Part shown: positions 1 to 7,900 of the stretch, piece by piece
Layout of the letters: each line of letters starts with the position of its first letter
How positions within the stretch are numbered: the first letter of the stretch is position 1
Program-made: the position numbers and the translations under genes
The notes under the pieces: generated by a model
Databases searched by the model: none
Seen by the model: the letters and a program-made list of their open reading frames with translations, nothing else
Told to the model about the DNA's origin: nothing
Origin: an uncultured Clostridia bacterium
GTDB taxonomy: Bacteria > Bacillota > Clostridia > Lachnospirales > CAMVHY01
Length of the DNA: 8,249 nucleotides
Assembly (NCBI GenBank): GCA_946415665.1
Contig: CAMKTI010000074.1
Location: forward strand, 1-8,249
Direction: 5' to 3'

Positions 1-1688
1 TTATTCATGCGCAAATAAAAGAGCCGGAAAAAGTTGCGAGTGTTTTGGCAAAAAAGTTGGATTTGGATTATGCTGAGACACTAAAAAAAATTAATAAACG
101 TGTTGCACTTGAGCGAATAAAAACAAAAGTGGATAAAAATATTGCAGATGAGATTCGAAAATTAAATTTAAATGGTGTTGTAATCGACGAAGATATAAAA
201 CGAATTTATCCGTATTTTAATTTGGCGTCGCAAGTAATTGGATTTGTTGGGAAAGATAATCAAGGAATAATTGGTCTCGAAGCAAAATATGACAAATATT
301 TAAAAGGCGAGCCGGGAAAAATTATGACTGAAACGGATGCAAGCGGACGAGAAATAAAAAACGGTGGCGAATATCGAAAAGATCCGACACCAGGAAATAA
401 TTTAGTTTTGAGTTTAGATTTGGTTTTGCAAAAATATTCTGAGCAGGCATTAGAAAAAGCTGTGAAAGCAAAAAAAGCGAAACGCGGAGCAATAATTTTA
501 TTAAATCCGAATGATGGTGAAATTTATGCGATGGCGAACAAACCTGATTTTGATTTGAATAAGCCATTTGAAGTAAATGATTTAAATTTAACGGCGAAAG
601 AAAAAAATGATTTGCTAAATAATATGTGGCGAAATTTTAGTATTAACGATACGTATGAGCCCGGGTCATCTTTTAAAATAATTACGTCGACAGCGGGACT
701 TGAAGAAAAAGTAATAACGCCTGAGACAAAATTTAATTGTTCAGGCGTAAAATTAGTTGGCGGAAGAAATATAAAATGCTGGAGATTTCCAAGAGGTCAC
801 GGCGCAGAAACTTTTGTGCAAGGCGTACAAAATTCCTGTAATCCAGTTTTTATGGAAATAGCGGAAAAACTTGGGGCGGAAAATTTTTATAAGTATCTGG
901 AAAAGTTAGGTTTAAAAAATAAAACCGGAGTTGATTTGCCGGGCGAAGCAGTTGGGATTATGCATAAATTAAAAAATGTTGGACCGGTTGAATTGGCGAC
1001 GATGGGGTTCGGTCAATCTTTTCAAATTACTCCCTTGCAATTAATGCGGGCGGCTTCTTGCGTTGTAAATGGCGGAAAATTAATTACTCCGCATTTTGGT
1101 ACAAAAATTTTAGATTCTGAAGGAAATATTATTAAAAAAATAAAATTTCCTGAGCAAAAAAATATAATTTCGCGCGAAACATCGGAAACTATGAAAAAAA
1201 TTTTAGAGAGCGTTGTGGCAAAGGGGACAGGAAATAAAACTTATATTCCTGGTTATAGAATCGGTGGAAAAACGGCGACAAGTGAAAAATTGCCGCGGCG
1301 ATCAGGAAAATATATCGCTTCGTTTTTAACTTTTGCGCCGGCAGAAAATCCGATTGTGATGACGTTGGTTTTAATTGACGAGCCACAAGGAATTTATTAC
1401 GGTGGACAAGTTGCTGGACCAATTATGAAAGAAATTTTAGAAAACGCTTTGCCATATTTAAACGTAAAACGAAAATATAATTCGGAAGAATTGGATTTAA
1501 ACGAAACACAAGAAATTTTGGTGCCGAATTTTTTAAATATGAGTGTTAGTGACGCAAAAAAAGAATTAAGTAAAACAAAATTAAATTTTGAGATTGTCGG
1601 GAATGGCGAATTTATCTATAAGCAATTTCCAATGGAAGGTGAAAAAATAAATTTAAACTCAAAAGTAATTTTATATGTAAAAGATTAA
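1..1688 (+). CDS. ftsI: Class B penicillin-binding protein (FtsI/SpoVD-type transpeptidase) with one PASTA domain, 5'-partial
   Basis: D,D-transpeptidase that cross-links peptidoglycan during septation or, if a SpoVD, spore cortex formation. It acts outside the membrane. The frame (codons from base 3) is open to the left edge, and the residues before the TTG at 45 fit the family, so the start is outside the window; 561 residues are visible and the cytoplasmic tail and membrane anchor are missing. Seen: the end of the pedestal domain (RIYPYFNLASQVIGFVGKDN, then GLEAKYDKYLKGEPG); the transpeptidase domain with SSFK (nucleophile Ser at 666-668), SCN (834-842) and KTA (1269-1277) in place of the usual KTG; and one PASTA domain (about 1521-1685). 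A single PASTA resembles B. subtilis SpoVD more than PBP2B, which has two, but I cannot tell a sporulation from a division role. TAA stop at 1686. In many relatives murE follows; here it does not. Confidence 0.95.
   Translation, partial: IHAQIKEPEKVASVLAKKLDLDYAETLKKINKRVALERIKTKVDKNIADEIRKLNLNGVVIDEDIKRIYPYFNLASQVIGFVGKDNQGIIGLEAKYDKYLKGEPGKIMTETDASGREIKNGGEYRKDPTPGNNLVLSLDLVLQKYSEQALEKAVKAKKAKRGAIILLNPNDGEIYAMANKPDFDLNKPFEVNDLNLTAKEKNDLLNNMWRNFSINDTYEPGSSFKIITSTAGLEEKVITPETKFNCSGVKLVGGRNIKCWRFPRGHGAETFVQGVQNSCNPVFMEIAEKLGAENFYKYLEKLGLKNKTGVDLPGEAVGIMHKLKNVGPVELATMGFGQSFQITPLQLMRAASCVVNGGKLITPHFGTKILDSEGNIIKKIKFPEQKNIISRETSETMKKILESVVAKGTGNKTYIPGYRIGGKTATSEKLPRRSGKYIASFLTFAPAENPIVMTLVLIDEPQGIYYGGQVAGPIMKEILENALPYLNVKRKYNSEELDLNETQEILVPNFLNMSVSDAKKELSKTKLNFEIVGNGEFIYKQFPMEGEKINLNSKVILYVKD
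1521..1685 (+). other. PASTA domain of the penicillin-binding protein
   Basis: The last 55 residues begin VPNFLNMSVSDAKKELSK and end in VILYVKD. This matches the PASTA pattern: a VPN/VPD opening, a helix with the S-x-x-x-A-x-x-x-L spacing, then strands with a P-x-x-G-x-x-[IV] turn (here FPMEGEKINLNSKVILYV). PASTA domains sit at the C-terminus of Gram-positive class B PBPs and serine/threonine kinases and are linked to peptidoglycan or beta-lactam binding and localisation. Only one copy is present and the protein ends directly after it. Confidence 0.85.
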
Positions 1689-1863
1689 ATGTCGCCGAAT
1701 ATAAATTTTATGTTGATACTGTATTTTTCTATACCTTCGAGATTAGTTTGCATGTTAAAATATAAGTATAAGTAGATGATGTAAAATTAATTTCAGAGTA
1801 AAAATTTTGAAACATATAAATACCTCGAAATAATAAATTTTACAAGATTTATTTGAATTACTA

Positions 1864-1892
1864 TTGACAGACAAAAATTTTTGTATTAAAAT
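1864..1892 (+). promoter_or_regulatory. Sigma-A-type promoter P1 of the giant gene
   Basis: A perfect -35 hexamer TTGACA (1864-1869) is followed after exactly 17 bases by TAAAAT (1887-1892), a five-of-six match to the -10 consensus. Transcription would begin near 1899, giving an untranslated leader of about 84 bases before the ATG at 1983. Promoter-like pairs arise by chance in AT-rich DNA, but an exact TTGACA with ideal spacing just upstream of a strong ribosome binding site is more than usual background. Confidence 0.65.
1871..1884. promoter_or_regulatory. Perfect 14-base palindrome in the P1 spacer (possible operator)
   Basis: ACAAAAATTTTTGT reads identically on both strands and falls entirely between the -35 and -10 hexamers of P1. 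A dimeric repressor bound here would block polymerase. A5T5 tracts are also simply bent DNA and are frequent in AT-rich genomes, so the operator reading is inference. Confidence 0.3.
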
Positions 1893-1899
1893 AAATATG

Positions 1900-1936
1900 T
1901 ATCATATTGAGTTGAATTATTTTTTCCAGTATGATA
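1900..1936. repeat. Inverted repeat TATCATA...TATGATA around P2
   Basis: TATCATA (1900-1906) is the exact reverse complement of TATGATA (1930-1936), with the two arms 30 bases apart centre to centre. The left arm starts at the predicted P1 transcription start and the right arm overlaps the extended -10 of P2. It could be a two-half-site regulatory element; seven A/T-rich bases can also match by chance. Confidence 0.25.
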
Positions 1937-1940
1937 AAAT
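1912..1940 (+). promoter_or_regulatory. Second promoter P2, extended -10 type
   Basis: TTGAAT (1912-1917, four of six against TTGACA) lies 17 bases before TAAAAT (1935-1940). The -10 is preceded by TG at 1932-1933 with one intervening base, the TGn extended -10 signature common in low-GC Gram-positive bacteria. The start would lie near 1947, leaving a leader of about 36 bases. It lies 48 bases downstream of P1 in the same orientation, so the giant gene may have tandem promoters, or only one of the two may be active. Confidence 0.5.
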
Positions 1941-1967
1941 AATTTGCTTGTAAATATATAAAATTTT

Positions 1968-1973
1968 GGAGGT
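1968..1973 (+). promoter_or_regulatory. Strong ribosome binding site of the giant gene
   Basis: GGAGGT lies 9 bases before the ATG at 1983 and is complementary to the 3' end of 16S rRNA. It fixes the start: the next in-frame ATG (2055) has no comparable Shine-Dalgarno sequence. Such a strong site argues that the gene is translated and not a decaying open frame. Confidence 0.85.
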
Positions 1974-1982
1974 AAAATAAAT

Positions 1983-4900
1983 ATGAATAAAATCGAAATC
2001 AATTCATCATCTGAAACTGAGGAAATATTATTTTTAGATAAAAAACTAGTAAACATGAATTTGGAGAAATTTGATCGTATTACATCATGTAGAACCTTAG
2101 AAAAATATTTTTTTAAGTTGGTAGATGATTTGATACTAAAAAAATATGATTACGGTAAGCTGATTACAGACGACGACCAAGAAAATGTTTTAAAGTTGTC
2201 TATGTTTAAAAACATAGTAAATCTATACAATATCTATGTCAAACTGATTCCAAGCGGCTTCGATGAGAGCTTATTCTGTGCTCAAGAGGCACGCAATGAA
2301 AAAATACGAAACGAAACTGCGGTAATATTATTTAAACATTCTAATGTTTTTAGCAGATATAATAACGGAGAATATGTTTTAGATTTGGAGGCATTGGGAG
2401 ATAAGGTAAAAAAAGCTTTTACGCCGAGTGAAAAAGTAATTGAGGAATTAGAGAAAAAAGGACAAGAGAGTTATCTTAGTAAAATCAAAAACTTTGGGCG
2501 TGGTCAAAATCAAGATCCAGATGTTAAATTAGCTAAAGATTATGAGAAATTTAGGTTTGTGAAAAATTTTTATGAAGGTGATCTTCCGAATCAAAAAAAT
2601 GACTTTGGTAAAATTGGAAGTGTTTTGTCTAAGGAAAACAAAATAGATAATATGATCACGTTTAAAAAGTTTATCAATAAAATAAAAGATAACTTTGATG
2701 AGAGAAATTTGAAACTAGAAAAAGATGAAAAAAGATTGTGTTTGAAGTTGGATTTTATCTTGTCTGTTGTCAATTGTTTTTGTGATGCTAAAGCTAAAAT
2801 TTTTACTGGCATTGAACAGTGGTTGTATGATGATTACAGTAGAAAGATTTTAGCTTTAAATAAAGGACACGAATATGATGTTAAATTTGTTTTAATCAGA
2901 GGCCAAATTGAATCTCTTCATGGTAAATTCAAAAAAGATTCAGCATTGGGAATTCAAAGTCCGATAATTTTATATAGTGTGTTGAAGAGTAATATCTATG
3001 AGGTATATAGTTTACTGGATTTAAAATGTATGTTTGAGGCCGCAACTGAAAGCAGAGCTCAAAACTCTAATTATAAAATTGAATTTATAAGTGCAATTGC
3101 GAACAACAAAAATAAGACAATTAATGTAGAAAAAGCATCAGAGTTCATGGGAACATTACAGTTTTTTGTTGAGTCTATTAGTAACAATAATTTAAAAATC
3201 ACGGAAAAAGCTGTGCCTTTTCAACAATTTTTTGGCCTAAAGAGCGCTAATAATGGCACTAATGCAGAAAATTGGCAACAGTTGTATGGGAATTTAGAAA
3301 AAGACCAAAAACAATTATTGGCTAAAGTTTTAAACAAAATTGATGTTTCGGCAGCGGATTTACAAAATGGAACTATTGAGCTTAATGAAGACGTTTTAGA
3401 TTTCATCGTGAAATTAGGTGATAGTACAGACAACAGCGATTTTGATGTTTTTGCTGTGTTTGTGGAAAAGTTTAGATGGAGTGAGAAATTACCTTCTTCG
3501 GATTCAAATGCTACTCCGGTGCCAGGACTTTTAAATCAAATGATATGTATTTTGTATCGTTATTGTTTTAATAACGGCTTGGCATTAGATATGGGTAATC
3601 TTGAGCTTTTTGCGAAGACCGTTAAATACTTTTATGGAAACTTTTTATATCCAATCGTGAGGAAAGGAGCTAAATTAGAGAGTATCTTGCCGGCAAAGTT
3701 TTTTATGTTGATAAAAATCGTTAATTTTCTCTCGAAAAAAGATTTGTTGCAAAAAATTATAGATAGTGGAGATTTATCAAAACAAAAAAATTTTTTGAAT
3801 GAAAAAATACAAAAGCTTGCTGACCAGCTGAAAAATGAAAGTTTACAAAAAGCGTATATAAAAAAATCAATTACTGACACAAACAATTTGAAGAGTTTAT
3901 CTTTAGAAAAACAAATAGAATTAAATAATCAGAGAAAAAAAGAGATGGAACAGCGGTATAAACCAAAAAATAATCCGGAAAATAAAATAATTTACAGATC
4001 ATTAGATGGATTCCCATTGAGAAATGAAATTAATGAAAATGCTAATACAATCACTACCGCATCTAAAAATACAAACAAATTTGATGTACACCAAATAAAT
4101 TGTGATTTATGTTGTGAGGGTGTTGTTCGGGATGTGCGTGTAAAAAAAGGCTTTTCGTTAGATCAGTTGTTTGAATGGTATAAGTATTTTGCTAAAAATC
4201 AAGATGACGCAAAGATAAAGGAAATAAAATGGTATAGCTTTTTTTTAGCGTGTACAGACTTTTGTATACCTATACGTGATAATGAAGACGATGACAATAT
4301 CAAATTAGTGGCAGATTTTTTGGTAACCGTGTCCGAAAATAAGAAAAAATTAAAATTAAAAGAAACATCTGGTGTTGCAGAACCACTATCAGTTGATAGT
4401 GTTTATATAAACAATATTGCTTGTCATTTTCAGAAATATATAAAATACTGCTTTAAAGACGATAGCTTATCGAATTTCAAAAACAACATGGATACATTAA
4501 TTGAATTTGCTGACGCAATATTGTCGTTGTATATGGAAGGTCTTGATTCTTGTTATAACGCGAATCATATAAGGAGAGATAGATTTCTTCAGTGCATTCA
4601 GATTTATAAGTTAACCACTAAACTTGATCAACTAATTAAACAAGCAGAAAACGTTAATTTTTCTAGGGAAGATTATGTTTATTATAAATACAGTTTGTCA
4701 AAATTGTTTTTGATGATAAAGAATCGTTTTTTGCAGTTTAAAAGTAGTAAGAATTTAGATTTTCTGAATCAAGGCTTCGATACCCAGCAATTGACAACAA
4801 AACCAGATGCATATTCAAAATACCAAGTTGAAAACTTAAAAAAAAATCAAAATATTATCGAAGAATATAGTGATTTGAAACGCATTATGAATTATTTTGG

Positions 4901-7900
4901 TGAGCTCGAAAAAGAATTTTTGGAGATACCGATTAAAACGGACGGAATGAATTTTGTAAAAGAAACAAAACGTAAAGATTCTGGAAACAACAAAAATAAT
5001 ATCAATGATAAAAATCGGATTATTATCTATGAATCAAAAGAATTTTTGAAGATAACCGATAAATCGATAAAAGATGACTTGACTAGGGACAATATTCAAA
5101 ATCAAGATGAAAAAAATTTTATGACGAGAAAACGTTCAAATAGTATGACTGAATTCAGAGGAAAAAAATCACTTGATGAAGATAAAGAAGAGCAAAAACG
5201 TAAAGATTCTACTGATATGAATGGACAAATACTCGGTGATAATGATGATAAAAAAAATATTATGACAAGAGAACGCTCATTGAGTGTAACTAAATTCAGA
5301 AAGGGGATTCCACTTGATGGAATTAAAGAAAATCAAGAACGTGAAAATTCTACTGACATGAATAAGCAAATATTCGGTGATAATAATAAGAATAAAAAAG
5401 TTATTCGGAAAAATGAAAGAGAGAACAATAGTTATGCAAAACTTTTCATGGATTTTAATGATCAAGATTTAGATAATAAATTGAAGGAGCTCGAGAAGGA
5501 TAACCAAAATCAATTAGTAAATTTATTTGACAAAATCGTTAATATTAAGTCGGGTCATTTTATTGAAAAGTACGGAAAGCTTAAAGTAGAAGAAGAAAAA
5601 TTGTTTGCTATAAATTATTCGGTATCAAGTTTATGGCACCAAAATTCTTTTGACGCATTTTTTCCGTGGGCGTTTTATCTTGTGCGCGAATTTTATAAAA
5701 TGTTTCGCATTAAGTACAATCTAACAAACAAAGAAGATTATGAAAGAGTGGTACGTGAATTTTGTGGTTGTGTATACGAAAATTTTGGCTCAAAACTAAC
5801 AACGCCATCATTAATGTCAGAAAAAAAAATAAATAAACTAGGGATAGAGAATGTTTTGATTGATTACTTTAATCAATTGGTTTATGCGGATTATTTTGAA
5901 AAAGAATTGCCAAAGTTGTTAAAAGAGCGGGGAAATGCTAGGAATTCACTTCAGCAATGGATTGACAAAGAAAAGGAAAGATACAGTAAACTTAAAAATG
6001 ATGCACAAAGCGACAACGAGACAAAATTTGCCATATTTTTATCAAAAACTACAGCATTTAACGATGAAGTACACGTGATGGCAAAAAAAAGATTAAATTT
6101 GGAAAATGCTCTTGATGAGAATTTAAGCAAAGATCAGCTGGATCAAATTGAAAGCAAGGGTGAAGAAATTAAAAAAGAAATTAAAGAAAAAATTGAACAA
6201 GGTGAACAAGTAAAATTTAAAACAGGAAGCAATGAACTAATTAAATTAATTTTGTCATATGACAATGGAGTAGGGCAATTCAAAGATGTAACTATTGGTG
6301 ATTATTTTAATGAACAATTTGCAAACAATGCTCTTCTCTTTGGAGAAAATGGTATACTGCAACGAGAATTTGAAGATAAAAAAAGAGAAAAGTTAAATGA
6401 TTTGAATTGGGAAAATCAAATAAGTACGCGTGCGAATGATATTATTTCTGGCGAATTCGGTACGCAAAAAGAATATGTATATTGTGCAAATATTACATCT
6501 GTTTTGCAAGAATACTCATCAGCAGCATGTGATAAAAAATTAAATCTTAATATAAAGGTGTTGGAACAAAATATTGCGAATGGTGCCGTATTTTTAGAAA
6601 AAGATGAACCAAAACAATTATTTGAGCAAATCCAAAAAATATATTTACAAGAGAAAAACAATAACAACAATGAAAATTTGCTTGAAGGAAAAATTCGTTT
6701 GGATGATGTGTTTGAAATTATAAAGGTGATGTTGCTTGATAAACAGGAAATTACTCCAGATTTGATTAATATATTTCTGGATAAAAATTTATTTGCAGAT
6801 AATTCTCTTTCGCCGACAAATCTTAAAACAATGGCTCAGATTATTGAATTTAAAAATCAAAATATTGATATCAAAAAAGTACAACATTCTGTTAATAATA
6901 ATCAATTTGGTTCTAATGAAAACCTTCTGGATTTTATAAAATTAATATTAGTAAAACATCCAATGCATTATTATGGAGCAAGTCCGACAACTATTAATAA
7001 TATTTTGACAAAAGATCGAATTGTCAAGTTAGATGCGTCTACATTTTTTGACTGTGTTTCTGTTTTTTATTGTAGAAAAATTAATAACGATACAGAATCA
7101 AAAGGCAATTTTACTGCAGAAGAAATTACAGATATTGCAAATGTGTTTATTAATTATTGTGATGATTGGCGCGCATTTTGTAGTTTTGTCAAATGCAACT
7201 GGGATGGTTATGATACAATTTTAGCTAATAAACTGCTGCATCAAATGGAGATAATTAGAATTCAAAACATAGCCATTTTAGAATTTTGTAATTCGCTGAT
7301 GCAGCCTATAAAAACGTTGCATAAAAAAATATCAACGGAAGATGAGCCAGATAAAACAAGTTATGAGAAAATTTTTGTTGCTGGGATAAATTCAGTAGCA
7401 AGTATTTTACAGCAAAAAAGTGGATATACAATAGATGTAGCAGAAATTTTGGTGGAATATGTATATATTTTAAATGGGAATATCACAAACAAAAACAATT
7501 TGACAGAGAAAGGTTATCACTGTATTTTGCATGTATTTGCAGAAATATTAAATTGTCAGGAATTTGATGATATTGTTCAATGTATTATTGATTTGGGCTT
7601 GGTTAAACGTATTTTGTCTAAAGCAAAAAATATTAATTTTCCTATATACCGCTTAGAAAAATTAATTGATTACGTGTATGCAGACCAAATTCGCGATCTA
7701 GAACTACTTGAATATTTTAGACCTGGAGTTAAAGGAGATGAAAATCAAGATGGGCAACAAGCAATTCAAGCAATGAAAAAAGTTATTGACAGACACTTAA
7801 AAATTTTGTCTGATAATAGCTTAGTAGAAGAAGATCTTGACAAATTTTATAATTGTGTGTTACAAACTAATTTAGTACTTGACGTTGGAGAATTTGTAAA

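Larger units (their letters stand above)
1689..1982. other. Intergenic region between the PBP gene and the giant gene
   Basis: This is 294 bases of very AT-rich DNA. I see no RNA gene, no riboswitch fold and no GC-rich hairpin followed by a T-run, so no intrinsic terminator for the PBP gene is evident. The longest distal pairing is GTAAAATT (1781-1788) with AATTTTAC (1836-1843), with a 47-base loop and only A/T-rich pairs, too weak for a terminator. The right third holds two promoter-like elements, a palindrome and the ribosome binding site listed separately. A 28-codon frame abuts the PBP stop but lacks a ribosome binding site. Confidence 0.7.

Noticed and set aside
45..47. TTG as the start codon of the penicillin-binding protein
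   Set aside because: The frame is open upstream to the window edge with family-like sequence (QIKEPEKVASV before it), there is no ribosome binding site, and the protein would lack its membrane anchor. It is an internal Leu codon.
1689..1775. A 28-codon frame (MSPNINFMLILYFSIPSR...) starting at the base after the PBP stop codon, somewhat hydrophobic
   Set aside because: It has no ribosome binding site, no recognisable family and no match to the start of MurE or another expected neighbour; a frame this short is expected by chance.
1731..1831. Near-identical pair ATACCTTCGAGAT (1731-1743) and ATACCTCGAAAT (1820-1831)
   Set aside because: The match needs an indel and a mismatch over 12-13 bases, has no further copies and no link to the promoters; likely chance.
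1781..1843. Inverted repeat GTAAAATT / AATTTTAC as a terminator of the PBP gene
   Set aside because: The loop is 47 bases, the stem is A/T-rich and no T-run follows, so it would not terminate transcription.
322..6670. Minus-strand open frames (for example 322-567, 1189-1422, 2591-2812, 3221-3433, 3632-3886, 5277-5465, 6416-6670)
   Set aside because: All lie inside the two real genes, are short and low-complexity (F, S and K rich), and lack ribosome binding sites or family resemblance.
7033..7224. 63-codon plus-strand frame inside the giant gene
   Set aside because: It is a frame-shifted shadow of the long continuous frame with no ribosome binding site of its own.
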